This document shows positions 54,709 through 64,000 of a stretch of DNA of 64,000 bases, piece by piece. Location of the stretch: positions 62,001 through 126,000 of the forward strand of contig NZ_QRBE01000007.1 of NCBI RefSeq assembly GCF_003363155.1, written 5' to 3'. Source of the DNA: Dyella monticola (GTDB taxonomy: Bacteria; Pseudomonadota; Gammaproteobacteria; Xanthomonadales; Rhodanobacteraceae). Numbering within the stretch: position 1 is the first letter of the stretch; each line of letters starts with the position of its first letter. A program made the translations under genes and the position numbers. Below the pieces are notes generated by a model. The model searched no databases, had not been told where the DNA came from, and saw only the letters and a list, made by a program, of their open reading frames with translations.

Positions 54709-56171
54709 CAGCGTTTGGTGTTGGATTTGCGCGATGCGTCGAGCTGATCGGCCGACCAGCCGCCGCCCAGATCGCCGATCAGCGAAACGGTGTCGAGCAG
54801 GCGTTGCTCGGTGATACTCAGCGCGGTTTGCTGTGCGCTCAGCTGGGTGGCCTGCGCGGTAGCCGCCGTGGTGTAGTCCACGGTGCCGGCCTGGTATTCG
54901 TTCAACGCGATGCGCGCGCCTTGTGTCGCATCGCTCACCGCTGCGTTTTGCACGTCAGCCTGTTGGCCGAGGATGCGCAGGTTAGACAGATCGTTTTCCA
55001 CGTCTTCCAGCGCGGTCAGCACCGTACCGCGATAATTGGCGACTGCCGCTTCGTAAGCCGCCTTGGCCGAGGCTACCTGGCCGCGACGCGCGCCGAAATC
55101 CAAAACGGTTTCGTCCACATCGGCACCGAGCGACCAGACGTGATTGGCGATATGCAACAGGCCCGCCAGCGGCGACTGCGAGAAGCCATCCGCACCCGAC
55201 AAGGTGAGGTCGGGATAATACGCGGCGATGGCAACGCCCACGGCTGCGTTCTGCGCGGCCATGTCACGCTCGGCGACGGCGATATCGGGACGACGTTCAA
55301 GCAGCGTGGACGGCACGCCGCCGGGTACAGCCGGTAGCGCCGGAACACTCGTGCTGTGCGGGATATCCAGATCTTCCGGATTCTTGCCTACGAGCACCGC
55401 AATGGCGTGCGCATATTGTGCACGTGCGATACCGGCCTGGATCAGGCTGGATTTGGCGGTATCCAACTGCGTGCGTGCGGTAATCACATCCGATGGTGCC
55501 GCGGTGCCCGCTTTGCCCTGGTTCTCGACTACGCGCAGGGATTCGGTGTAGGCATCGACCGTTTTCTGCAGCAAGTCGATATCGGCATCGCTGATGCGCA
55601 GTTCGGTCACTGCATCGGCCAAAGCAATCTGTTCGGTCAGCGTGGCATTGGCGAGGGTGGCCTGGCTGGCTTGCGCGGTGGCTTTGTTTTCCTCGATCGT
55701 CCGGCGCGCCTTGCCCCATAGATCGGGCGCCCAGCTCGCGCTGCCTTCCAGCGAGCCGGATGTGCTGATCGCTGGCCGCGAGCTGGTACTCAAACTGCTG
55801 GTGGAAAGGTTGCCGCTGGCGCTGCGCTGCTTATTGGCCGAGCCGGTGATGCCCAGGGTGGGAAACAGCGATGCACGCGCCACTTCCACCTCGGCCAGTG
55901 CCTGTTTGTAATTGGCGTAGGCCTGCAACACGCTTTGGTTGGAGACGGAAACCATCGGCTCAAGCTGGTTGAGCAGCGGGTCGTTGAAAGCCGTCCACCA
56001 GTCGCCCTTGGGGGTGTTGTCGGCTTGGGGCGATGCAGCGGTCCAGCCGGGCAGTTCTTTGTACTGCGTCGGCATGGGCACCTGTGGGCGATGATAGTCA
56101 GGGCCGACCATGCACCCGCCAAGCATCAAGGTCAGCGAGGCAGCCAAGGATGTAGTACGCAAAATCTTCAT
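54708..56171 (-). CDS. RND outer-membrane factor (NodT/OprM family lipoprotein)
   Basis: Trimeric TolC-like channel protein of 487 residues. A lipoprotein signal (TLMLGGC) precedes MVGPDYHRPQVPMP. Two OEP repeats follow, with long coiled-coil helices (SVSNQSVLQAYANYKQAL; VLTALEDVENDLSNLRILG). The frame is open far upstream inside the permease gene, but ATG 56171 is the true start, overlapping the permease stop by four bases. It completes the tripartite pump encoded upstream and could also serve the AcrAB-like pair, which has no channel of its own. Confidence 0.92.
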   Translation of the reverse strand: MKILRTTSLAASLTLMLGGCMVGPDYHRPQVPMPTQYKELPGWTAASPQADNTPKGDWWTAFNDPLLNQLEPMVSVSNQSVLQAYANYKQALAEVEVARASLFPTLGITGSANKQRSASGNLSTSSLSTSSRPAISTSGSLEGSASWAPDLWGKARRTIEENKATAQASQATLANATLTEQIALADAVTELRISDADIDLLQKTVDAYTESLRVVENQGKAGTAAPSDVITARTQLDTAKSSLIQAGIARAQYAHAIAVLVGKNPEDLDIPHSTSVPALPAVPGGVPSTLLERRPDIAVAERDMAAQNAAVGVAIAAYYPDLTLSGADGFSQSPLAGLLHIANHVWSLGADVDETVLDFGARRGQVASAKAAYEAAVANYRGTVLTALEDVENDLSNLRILGQQADVQNAAVSDATQGARIALNEYQAGTVDYTTAATAQATQLSAQQTALSITEQRLLDTVSLIGDLGGGWSADQLDASRKSNTKR

Positions 56172-59100
56172 GTCGATGCGCTCGCGTCGGATCTGTTCCA
56201 CGGCATGGTCGCCGACCAACGGGCCAGTCGTGCGCGCAGACGGTCGAGGAACAGGTAAATCACCGGTGTCGTATACAAGGTAAACACCTGGCTGAGAATC
56301 AGGCCGCCCATCACGGTAATACCAAGCGGCTGGCGCAGCGATGCACCTTGGCCCAGGCCGATGGCCAGTGGCACGGCGCCCAGTACCGCCGCGGCGGTGG
56401 TCATCATGATCGGGCGCAGGCGCACCACCGCGGCATCGTGGATGGCCTTCACGGGGTCGTAGCCTTCGTCGCGCTGCAGATGGATCGCCACGTCGATCAT
56501 CATGATCGCGTTCTTCTTCACGATACCGATCAGCAGGATGATGCCGATCATCGCGATCACCGAGAACGGGGTCCCGAAGATGAGCAGCGCCAGCGTAGCG
56601 CCGATGCCTGCCGAAGGCAGGGTGGAAAGAATGGTAATGGGATGCACGGTGTTTTCGTAAAGAATGCCGAGCACGATGTAGACCGCGCCCAGGGCCGCCA
56701 GAATCAGCAACGGCATCGTCCCCATCGACTGCGAGTACACCTGCGCGGCGCCGGCGGTGGCGCCGTGAATCGATGCCGGCATGCGCAGCGCCTGCATAGC
56801 CTGCTGGACAGCGATCAACGCCTTGCCCAGAGAGCCACCCGGCGGCAGGTTGAAGGAAATCGTGCCAGCCACTAGTCCACCCTGGTGAGCGACTTCCGTC
56901 GGTGTGTGGTTGCTGGTGTAGCTCAGCATGGCCGGGAAGGGCACCATGGTCTCCGCCGCGGTACTGTCGGCGCTGCCGCTGGAGGTGCCACCCTTGGAGT
57001 TGGAGATCGCGTTGGTGAGCTGGTTTGCCTCGGCGTTCGCGTTGAGCGAATTGGTGTTCGATGCCGCGCCGGAGGCCGCGCTGGCGGCCAGGTAGAGGGG
57101 TACACCTTTGACTGTACTGGACGACATCTGTGTCTGCTGCGTACCGCTGGCATTGCCCGCTGCCGTGCTGAAGTACATGCGGTCGAGCATCTGCGGGTAT
57201 TGCCAGTATTTCGGCGCGACTTCCATCACCACGTAGTACTGGTTGAGCTCGTTGTAGACGGTGGATACGGTGCGCTGGCCGAATGCGTCGTACAGCACGC
57301 TGTCGATCTGATTGGGCGCGAAGCTGTAGCGCGCCATGGTCGATCGATCGAAGTTGACGAAGACCTGCAAACCGTTCTGCTGCAGGTCGGAGTTCACGTC
57401 CACCAACTGGCTGCGGTATTTGCCAAGCTCCGTGACCAGCTTGGGTATCCATGTGTACAGCGCGTCGGGATCGTCGCTGGTCAAGGTGTACTGATATTCG
57501 GATGCCGATTGCCTGCCGCCGATGTGCAGATCCTGCGATGCCTGCAGGAACAGTTTTCCACCGGAAATGGTGCTGAGCTTCGGACGCAGGCGTTCGACCA
57601 CCTGCGCCGCCGAAAGCTTGCGCTCGGCCAGCGGTTTCAACTCCACGTACATGCTGGCGGTATTGAGCGCGCGGCCACCGGCGAAGCCGGCCACGGATGC
57701 AACGGCCGGGTCTTTCTGCACGATCGACTGCATTTGCGCCAGCTTCTTTTCCATCGCCTGGAAGGAGATGCTCTGGTCGGCGATGATCTGGCCCATCAGG
57801 ATGCCGTTGTCCTGTTCCGGAAAGAACGTGGAAGGCAGCAGCTTGAACAGGAATATGTTGAGCACGATCAGGGCGATCAGCGTCAAGCCGACCAGCCATG
57901 CGTGGTCGAGTACAGCCGTGAGCGAACGCGAATACGCGTTCCTGAAGCGGTCGAACTGACTTTCATACCACACCGCCCAACGCGCTTTCGAATGCATGGC
58001 GGCGCCGGGTTTGAGCAGATATGCGGCCATTGTCGGCGTGACCGTCAGCGATATCACCATCGACAGCAGGATGGCGGTCGAGAGCGTCACCGCAAATTCG
58101 TGGAACAACAAGCCGATGATGCCCGGCATCAACAGAATCGGCAGGAACACGGCGATCAGCGACAGGCTCATCGAGATCACGGTGAAGCCCACCTCGCCGC
58201 TGCCTTTCAATGCCGCTTCGCGCACGTCCATGCCCGCTTCCACATGGCGCACGATGTTTTCCAGCACCACCACCGCATCGTCCACGACGAAGCCGGTGCC
58301 GATGGTCAGCGCCATCAGCGAAAGATTGTCGATGCTGTAGCCCATCAGATACATCGGCCCAAACGTGCCGACGATCGAAAGCGGCAGCGCCACCGAAGGA
58401 ATGAGCGTGGCACGTGGCGACTGCAGGAACACGAACACCACGCCGATCACCAGCAGCACGGCGACGAACAACGAGCGCTCGGTATCGCCGACCGCGGCAT
58501 TCACCGATTGTGAGCGGTCGATCGCTACGCCGATCTTGATGCTGCTGGGTAAAGTCGCTTCAACCGCCGGCAGTACTTTGCGGATCTGCGTTACGGTATT
58601 GACGATATTGCTACCAGGCAACGGGAATATGATCACCAGCACCGCGGGCTTGCCGTTGTACAAACCCATGTTGCGAATGTTTTCGGCCGAATCCTTCACG
58701 TCCGCGACGTCGCGCAACAGCACGGGCGAACCGTTGCGGTAGGCAACGACCAGGTCGCGATACGGCGCGGCCTTGTTGATCTGGTCGTTGGAGGTCACTT
58801 CGTAGCGCAGGCCGTCCTGATCGATATGGCCTTTGGCGCTGTCCGCGTTGGCGGAGCTGATCGCCGCGCGCACGTCTTCCAGCCCGATGCCGTAGCTGTT
58901 GAGTTTGTCCGGCTCCAGTTCCACGCGCACGGAAGGAAGCGCGCTGCCACCCAGCGTGATCTCTCCGACGCCATCGATCTGTGAGAGCTGCTGCTGGATA
59001 ACCGAATCGGCTGAATCGTAAAGCTGCGCGCGCGTGAGCGTATCGGACGTCAGCGCCAGCACCATGATCGGTGAGTCGGCCGGGTTGTATTCGCGATAGG

Positions 59101-59482
59101 TGGGGTTGTTGCGCAGCGTGGTGGGCAGGTCCGCACGCGATGCCTGAATTGCGGCCTGCACGTCACGGGCAGCACCGTTGATGTCGCGGTTGAGGCCAAA
59201 TTGCACCACGATGCGCGCGGAGCCGACGTCGCTGGTCGAGGTCAGCTCGGTCACGTCGGCGATTGCACCCAGGCGCTTTTCCAGGGGCTCGGCCACGGTA
59301 GCGGCCATGATCTCCGGACTGGCGCCAGCCATGCTGGCCTGCACGACCACCACCGGGTAGGTGACGTTGGGCAGCGGTGCCACCGGCAGACGGAAATACG
59401 CCAGAAAGCCGGAGAGCAGGATAGCGATCGCCAGCAGGGTGGTGGCTACCGGGCGCCGGATGAAGAGCGCCGAGATGTTCAT
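56168..59482 (-). CDS. mdtC: RND efflux permease, MdtC-like
   Basis: A 1104-residue RND permease beginning MNISALFIRRPVATTLLAIA, with the proton-relay pair in GFVVDDAVVVLENIVRHVE. Two different permeases in one operon (with mdtB upstream) is the MdtABC layout, where they form a heterotrimer. It is longer than the usual 1025-1050: residues about 790-850 hold a Ser/Asn/Ala/Gly-rich insertion before ETMVPFPAML. Overlaps mdtB and the outer-membrane factor by four bases each. Confidence 0.92.
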   Translation of the reverse strand: MNISALFIRRPVATTLLAIAILLSGFLAYFRLPVAPLPNVTYPVVVVQASMAGASPEIMAATVAEPLEKRLGAIADVTELTSTSDVGSARIVVQFGLNRDINGAARDVQAAIQASRADLPTTLRNNPTYREYNPADSPIMVLALTSDTLTRAQLYDSADSVIQQQLSQIDGVGEITLGGSALPSVRVELEPDKLNSYGIGLEDVRAAISSANADSAKGHIDQDGLRYEVTSNDQINKAAPYRDLVVAYRNGSPVLLRDVADVKDSAENIRNMGLYNGKPAVLVIIFPLPGSNIVNTVTQIRKVLPAVEATLPSSIKIGVAIDRSQSVNAAVGDTERSLFVAVLLVIGVVFVFLQSPRATLIPSVALPLSIVGTFGPMYLMGYSIDNLSLMALTIGTGFVVDDAVVVLENIVRHVEAGMDVREAALKGSGEVGFTVISMSLSLIAVFLPILLMPGIIGLLFHEFAVTLSTAILLSMVISLTVTPTMAAYLLKPGAAMHSKARWAVWYESQFDRFRNAYSRSLTAVLDHAWLVGLTLIALIVLNIFLFKLLPSTFFPEQDNGILMGQIIADQSISFQAMEKKLAQMQSIVQKDPAVASVAGFAGGRALNTASMYVELKPLAERKLSAAQVVERLRPKLSTISGGKLFLQASQDLHIGGRQSASEYQYTLTSDDPDALYTWIPKLVTELGKYRSQLVDVNSDLQQNGLQVFVNFDRSTMARYSFAPNQIDSVLYDAFGQRTVSTVYNELNQYYVVMEVAPKYWQYPQMLDRMYFSTAAGNASGTQQTQMSSSTVKGVPLYLAASAASGAASNTNSLNANAEANQLTNAISNSKGGTSSGSADSTAAETMVPFPAMLSYTSNHTPTEVAHQGGLVAGTISFNLPPGGSLGKALIAVQQAMQALRMPASIHGATAGAAQVYSQSMGTMPLLILAALGAVYIVLGILYENTVHPITILSTLPSAGIGATLALLIFGTPFSVIAMIGIILLIGIVKKNAIMMIDVAIHLQRDEGYDPVKAIHDAAVVRLRPIMMTTAAAVLGAVPLAIGLGQGASLRQPLGITVMGGLILSQVFTLYTTPVIYLFLDRLRARLARWSATMPWNRSDASAST

Positions 59483-62400
59483 GGCGCGCTATCTCCCGCC
59501 GCCAGCGACGGCTTGCGGCTGAACCGCTGCGCCAGCCGGTCGAAGAACAGATAGATCACCGGTGTGGTGAACAACGTAAGCAACTGGCTGAGCGTGAGGC
59601 CGCCGATAATCGCCAGGCCCAGCGGGCGACGCAGTTCCGAGCCGGTGCCAGTGCCCAACAGCATCGGCAGGGCACCGAGCATTGCCGCCAGCGTCGTCAT
59701 GAGAATGGGGCGGAAACGCAGCAGCGACGCTTCGAAAATAGCTTCGGCCGGCGGCTTGCCATGATCGCGTTCGGCTTCGAGGGCGAAGTCGACGATCATG
59801 ATTGCGTTCTTTTTCACGATGCCGATCAGCAGCACGATACCGATGATGCCGATCACATCCAGGTCCGCCCCAGCGACCATCAATGCCAGCAGTGCGCCGA
59901 TCCCCGCCGAGGGCAGCGTGGACAGAATCGTGACCGGATGAATGAAGCTCTCATACAGCACGCCGAGCACGATGTAGACGGCCGCCAATGCCGCGATCAG
60001 CAAATACACCTCGCTGGAAAGCGAGTCCTGGAACGCCTGTGCCGCGCCTTGGAACGACGAGGTGATGGACGCTGGCAGATGTATTTGCTGCTCAGCCTGA
60101 TTGACCTCATCCACCGCCTTGCTGAGCGAAGCATCTTTGGCGAGGTTGAAGGAGATGGTGACCGACGGGAACTGCGCGAGATGATTGATCGCCAGGGGCG
60201 ACTTGGTGACCTCGATCTTCGCAATGGCGCTCAGTGGTACCTGGCCGCTGGTGGCTGTCTGACTCGGCAGATACAGCTCGCCCAGCGACTGGAGGGTCGG
60301 TAGTTTCTCCGGCTTGGCCACCAGAATGACGCGATATTGGTTCGACTGATTGAAAATCGTCGAGACGATGCGTTGCCCCAGCGAGTCGTACAGCGCGTTG
60401 TCGATGGTCGCCGCGGTGATGCCGAAGCGCGCCGCCAATTGGCGGTTCACGTCGATATTCACACTGAGGCCTTCGTTGTTCAGGTCGCTGGTGACGTCGG
60501 TGATCGAGGTGATCTGCTTCATGCGATCGACCAGCGCCGGCACGTATTGCTGGAATGCCTGCTGGCTAGGCCCACGCAGCACGAAACTGTATTGGTTGGG
60601 CGACACCGTAGTGTCCAGCGTCAGATCCTGCTCGGGCTGCAAGTACAGCTTGATGCCGGCGACGTTCGCCACTTCGTCCTGAATGCGCCTTGCGATCTCG
60701 GCGGCGGTGTCCGAGCGATCATCGCGCGACTTCAGATTGATGAGGAAGCGCCCGTCATTGAGCGTGGTATTGGTGCCGTCGATGCCAACGTAAGAGGTAA
60801 GGCCGGTAACGTCCTTGTCCTTGAGAATCGCTTCGGCCAGTTGCTGCTGGCGATTGACCATCGTGGTGTAGGACACCGAGTTGTCGGCAATGCTGATGCC
60901 CTGCAGTACGCCCACGTCCTGCACCGGGAACAGGCCCTTGGGAATGGCGACGTACAGCATCACCGTGATGACCAGCGTAATGACGAAGGTCACCAAGGTC
61001 GCCGTCTGATGATCCATGACGAAGCGCAGTCCGCGCTCGTACGCATTGAGCAGCTTATTGAAAAGTCCTTCGCTGATGCGCTCGAACCGGCTCGGGTGGC
61101 GTTCGGCCTGGGCGCGCAGAATACGCGCGCACAGCATCGGCACCAGGGTGAGCGATACGATGGCCGAGATCACGATGGTGACCGCGAGCGTCACCGCGAA
61201 TTCGCTGAACAGACGGCCGATCACGCCGCCCATGAAAAGCAGCGGGATCAATACGGCGATCAGCGATATGGTCAGCGACAGAATGGTGAAGCCGATCTGC
61301 CCGGCACCGATCAGGGCCGCATTGAGAGGTGTTTCGCCTTCCTCCAGATAGCGCACGATGTTCTCGATCATCACGATCGAGTCATCCACCACGAAGCCGG
61401 TGGCAATAATCAATGCCATCAACGAGAGGTTGTCGATGGAATAATTGAGCTCGTACATCACCGCCAGCGTGCCGATCAATGACACGGGTACGGACACGCT
61501 GGGGATGATGGTGGCGGGCAGGTTGCGCAGGAAGACGAAAATAACCAGCACCACCAATATGACGGCGAGGATCAGCTCGAACGCCGCATCCGCCACCGAC
61601 GCGCGGATCACGCCGGTGCTGTCGGAGACGATCTGCACCTTCATACCCGTCGGCAGCGTGGATTCGAGCTGCGGCAGGATGCTCTTGATCTGATCGACCG
61701 TCTTGATCACGTTGGCGCCTGGCTGGCGCTGCACGTTCAATACGATCGCCGGGGTGGAGTCGTACCAGGCGCCTAGTTCAGTGTTCTGCGCCGATTGGGT
61801 AACGCGCGCAACGTCGCGCAAAAACACGGGCGCGCCGTTCTGATAGGAGACCACCGTGTTGAGGTAGTCCTTGGGATCCTGGATCTGATCGTTGCCGTTG
61901 ATGGTGTAATCCAGCGCAGGGCCGTCGAAGTTGCCCTTGGGCTGGCTCACGTTGACATTGGAGATCAGCGAGCGAAGGTCGTCGATGTTGAGGCCGTAAG
62001 CGGCGAGCTTCTGCGGATCGGCCTCCACACGCACGGCGGGCACATTGCCGCCTGCCGGTGTCACCAGGCCCACGCCGGGTACCTCGGAAATCTTCGTGCC
62101 CAGGCGGTTGTTCGCGACGTCCTGCAATTGCGTGAGGGACATCGATTTGGAGGTGACTGCCAGGGTGAGGATCGGCAAATCGGCCGGATTCACCTTCGCA
62201 TACGTCGGCGGCGCAGGCAGGCCGCTGGGCAGCAGACTGTTGGCCGCGTTGATCGACTCCTGCACGTTCTGCTCGGCAACGTCGAGGTTGAGCGAGAGAT
62301 CAAATTGCAGTGTGATGATCGATGCGCCCGCAGAACTGCTGGACGTCATCTGCTGCAGGCCGGGGATTTCGCCGAGCTGCACTTCCAGCGGCGCGGTGAC

Positions 62401-62586
62401 CGTGGTGGCCATCACCGACGGGCTGGCGCCAGGGTAGAAGGTCTGCACCTGGATTGTCGGATAGTCCACGTTGGGCAGCGACGACACCGGCAGAAAACGC
62501 ATCGCGACCAGGCCTATCAGCACCATGGCGATCATCAGCAGCGATGTCGCCACCGGCCTGAGTACGAACAGGCGGGAAATATTCAT
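59479..62586 (-). CDS. mdtB: RND efflux permease, MdtB-like
   Basis: A 1035-residue permease starting MNISRLFVLRPVATSLLMIA, with GFVVDDSIVMIENIVRYLE in helix 4 and the standard length. The frame is open upstream over the adaptor C-terminus, but the true N-terminus is at ATG 62586, 19 bp after the adaptor stop. In MdtABC systems two MdtB and one MdtC make the pump. Unlike mdtC and the AcrB-like gene, it has only a short loop (QTATSG) where those carry insertions. Confidence 0.93.
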   Translation of the reverse strand: MNISRLFVLRPVATSLLMIAMVLIGLVAMRFLPVSSLPNVDYPTIQVQTFYPGASPSVMATTVTAPLEVQLGEIPGLQQMTSSSSAGASIITLQFDLSLNLDVAEQNVQESINAANSLLPSGLPAPPTYAKVNPADLPILTLAVTSKSMSLTQLQDVANNRLGTKISEVPGVGLVTPAGGNVPAVRVEADPQKLAAYGLNIDDLRSLISNVNVSQPKGNFDGPALDYTINGNDQIQDPKDYLNTVVSYQNGAPVFLRDVARVTQSAQNTELGAWYDSTPAIVLNVQRQPGANVIKTVDQIKSILPQLESTLPTGMKVQIVSDSTGVIRASVADAAFELILAVILVVLVIFVFLRNLPATIIPSVSVPVSLIGTLAVMYELNYSIDNLSLMALIIATGFVVDDSIVMIENIVRYLEEGETPLNAALIGAGQIGFTILSLTISLIAVLIPLLFMGGVIGRLFSEFAVTLAVTIVISAIVSLTLVPMLCARILRAQAERHPSRFERISEGLFNKLLNAYERGLRFVMDHQTATLVTFVITLVITVMLYVAIPKGLFPVQDVGVLQGISIADNSVSYTTMVNRQQQLAEAILKDKDVTGLTSYVGIDGTNTTLNDGRFLINLKSRDDRSDTAAEIARRIQDEVANVAGIKLYLQPEQDLTLDTTVSPNQYSFVLRGPSQQAFQQYVPALVDRMKQITSITDVTSDLNNEGLSVNIDVNRQLAARFGITAATIDNALYDSLGQRIVSTIFNQSNQYRVILVAKPEKLPTLQSLGELYLPSQTATSGQVPLSAIAKIEVTKSPLAINHLAQFPSVTISFNLAKDASLSKAVDEVNQAEQQIHLPASITSSFQGAAQAFQDSLSSEVYLLIAALAAVYIVLGVLYESFIHPVTILSTLPSAGIGALLALMVAGADLDVIGIIGIVLLIGIVKKNAIMIVDFALEAERDHGKPPAEAIFEASLLRFRPILMTTLAAMLGALPMLLGTGTGSELRRPLGLAIIGGLTLSQLLTLFTTPVIYLFFDRLAQRFSRKPSLAAGDSAP

Positions 62587-62605
62587 CGGATCACGCGCCT
62601 GCCGG

Positions 62606-63847
62606 TCACGAAGCGGAAGAGCTGGAACCGGCGCTGTGCTTCCTTCTTGCGCCTGCATGCGCGGCGCCGGTAGACGAAGAGGAAGCAGGTTCAGCGCCCT
62701 GTGCACCCGCAACGCGAATCTTCGCGCCGTCGCTCAGCCGATCGGTGCCATCCGTCACCACCGTCTGGCCTGCAGAGAGCCCGGACAGGATGGCGGTGAA
62801 CTTGCCATCGCTCGGACCCAGCTTCACCTTTTGCACCGATACGGTGTCGTTTGCGTTGACCAGGAATACATAGTCGCCGGGCGCGCCAGTCTGCACGGCA
62901 GGCGTCGGCACCAGCACGGCATTGCGCAGCGTATCCACCAACAGCTGTGCGTTGACGAACTCGTTTGGATAGAGCACTTCGTTGTCGTTGGGGACGGTTG
63001 CGCGCAGCGTTACGGTGCCGGTGCTGGTGGCCATCTGATTACTAATGGCATAGAGCGTGCCGGTGGCCAGCTGCTTGCTGTTGTCGCTGTTATAGACCGT
63101 CACCGGTAGCTTGGCGCCGGTACCGAAGCGTTCCAACACGTTGCTCAAGGAATTCTGCGGCACCGTGAACTGCACGGTGGTGGGTTTCATCGTGGTGATC
63201 ACTACGATGCCAGTCGAGCTGGAGGCGGTCACATAGTTGCCCGGATCCACCAGGCGCAGACCGACGCGCCCATCCACCGGCGCCGTAATGTGGCAGTACT
63301 CCAGGTCGAGCTCGAATTGGGCAATGTTGGCCTTGTCGGCTTTCACAGCGCCCTCATCCTGCTCGACCAGGAATTTCTGGTCCATGTAGGTCTGTTCGGC
63401 GATCGATTTCTGCTGGTAGAGCTGTGTGTAACGAGCCAGGTCGGTGCGCGCCTGATCGAGCGTGGCTTGATCCTTGGTCAACTGCGCTTCGGCCTGCTGC
63501 TTGTCGATCTCGTACTGGCGCGGATCGATCTGGGCCAGGAATTGGCCTTTCTTCACATCCTGGCCTTCGTGGTAACCGACCTCGGTGAGGTATCCGCTCA
63601 ATTGTGGCAGCACCGTGACGGTGGCGAGCGGCGTGACTGTACCTAGCTCGTTCAAGATCTCAGGCATGTCGCCCAGCTTGGCGGCGGCAACGCTCACTAC
63701 TTGAGCGCTAGCACCGGTCCGGGCTGGTTTGGTGTTGACCAGGTGGAACACAACCAGGGCGATGACCGCTATCACCACCACTATCGCGATCCACTTGCCG
63801 CGATTTTTGCGAAAAGCTCCGGCTGTTCGCGGGGTATCCGCACTCAT
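62606..63847 (-). CDS. mdtA: RND efflux periplasmic adaptor, MdtA-like
   Basis: A 413-residue membrane-fusion protein with an N-terminal membrane anchor (WIAIVVVIAVIALVVFHLV) instead of a lipobox. Lipoyl halves (LSGYLTEVGYHEGQDVKKGQ; TAPVDGRVGLRLVDPGN) flank a coiled-coil hairpin, and a low-complexity Ser/Ala tail ends the chain. GGAG six bases before ATG 63847 decides against ATG 63859. First gene of the mdtABC-OMF-AKR operon. Confidence 0.92.
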   Translation of the reverse strand: MSADTPRTAGAFRKNRGKWIAIVVVIAVIALVVFHLVNTKPARTGASAQVVSVAAAKLGDMPEILNELGTVTPLATVTVLPQLSGYLTEVGYHEGQDVKKGQFLAQIDPRQYEIDKQQAEAQLTKDQATLDQARTDLARYTQLYQQKSIAEQTYMDQKFLVEQDEGAVKADKANIAQFELDLEYCHITAPVDGRVGLRLVDPGNYVTASSSTGIVVITTMKPTTVQFTVPQNSLSNVLERFGTGAKLPVTVYNSDNSKQLATGTLYAISNQMATSTGTVTLRATVPNDNEVLYPNEFVNAQLLVDTLRNAVLVPTPAVQTGAPGDYVFLVNANDTVSVQKVKLGPSDGKFTAILSGLSAGQTVVTDGTDRLSDGAKIRVAGAQGAEPASSSSTGAAHAGARRKHSAGSSSSAS

Positions 63848-64000
63848 AACCATCTCCAAATACTCGCTCCTGAGTTTACAAGAGCACTTTCAATTGTCGA
63901 AACGTAATCCACCGGCGGTTTCGGTAGTAGGCGGCCGTCAGCGCGACGATCGGAAACACTACTAACGGCTTGTCTTTCACGGGGTTGACACATGTGAAAT
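63848..64000. other. Upstream region of mdtA at the window edge
   Basis: No gene is visible in these 153 bases. On the plus strand TTGACA at 63983-63988 could be the -35 of a promoter for a gene beyond the window. Confidence 0.3.

Noticed and set aside
56172-57899. N-terminal extension of the outer-membrane factor frame into mdtC
   Set aside because: The extra residues are an alternate-frame reading of the permease; the lipoprotein signal at 56171 is the real start.
56885-58513. Plus-strand open frame of 542 codons under mdtC
   Set aside because: Antisense shadow of the permease; no motif.
1-64000. CRISPR arrays, rRNA genes, complete prophage
   Set aside because: No regularly spaced repeats, no rRNA-like stretch and no phage structural genes were seen.

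Overview
The window is GC-rich (roughly 60%), densely coding DNA from a gammaproteobacterium. The gene content fits Xanthomonadales, probably Rhodanobacteraceae (Dyella/Rhodanobacter/Frateuria-like): a two-gene MetH with an ArsR-methyltransferase regulator, a 180-kDa-type NAD-glutamate dehydrogenase, LigD/Ku repair, and Alternative Complex III beside a caa3 oxidase. This placement is inferred from gene content, not from a marker phylogeny.

Layout. 1-4200 (minus): end-joining genes ku, a DUF72 gene and ligD, which runs off the left edge. 4275-14255: small stress and signalling genes. These include two lone receiver domains, a CHASE3 hybrid histidine kinase, a metallothionein-like protein, transketolase, two small lipoproteins, a DUF2383-like protein, an SDR oxidoreductase and the tail of a decayed DHA2/EmrB transporter. 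14397-26359 (plus): one compact run of overlapping genes for Alternative Complex III (actA-F plus a small ActG-like subunit), an SCO copper chaperone and all four subunits of a caa3 oxidase whose subunit I has the YSHPAV signature. Together these make a quinol to cytochrome c to O2 chain without a bc1 complex. 26369-29338: small charged proteins, a cupin, a second SDR carrying a Tat signal, and a DUF4142 protein.

29600-33411: an accessory patch with an IS3 remnant, three unrecognised minus-strand genes (one with a HEPN Rx4H motif) and tRNA-Val(CAC). 33543-38855: a lone LAB_N membrane protein, then the methionine-cycle operon sahR-like, metH N-half, metH C-half (minus), headed by a TATCGCGATA palindrome. 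38861-40481: a 1.6-kb relict segment bounded by two near-identical 27-bp direct repeats. It contains a 5'-truncated asparagine/clavaminate-type oxygenase gene and a 5'-truncated MFS exporter gene, abutting head to head.

40608-64000: acyl-CoA dehydrogenase; an AcrAB-type RND pump (minus); NAD-glutamate dehydrogenase, NAD kinase and a 5'-nucleotidase (plus); an aldo/keto reductase; and an MdtABC-like pump operon with its outer-membrane factor (minus). No CRISPR array, rRNA or complete prophage is visible. The most unusual features are the relict oxygenase/MFS segment with its repeats, the HEPN-containing patch beside tRNA-Val, the pair of SDR paralogues predicted for different compartments, and low-complexity insertions at matching places in two RND pumps.
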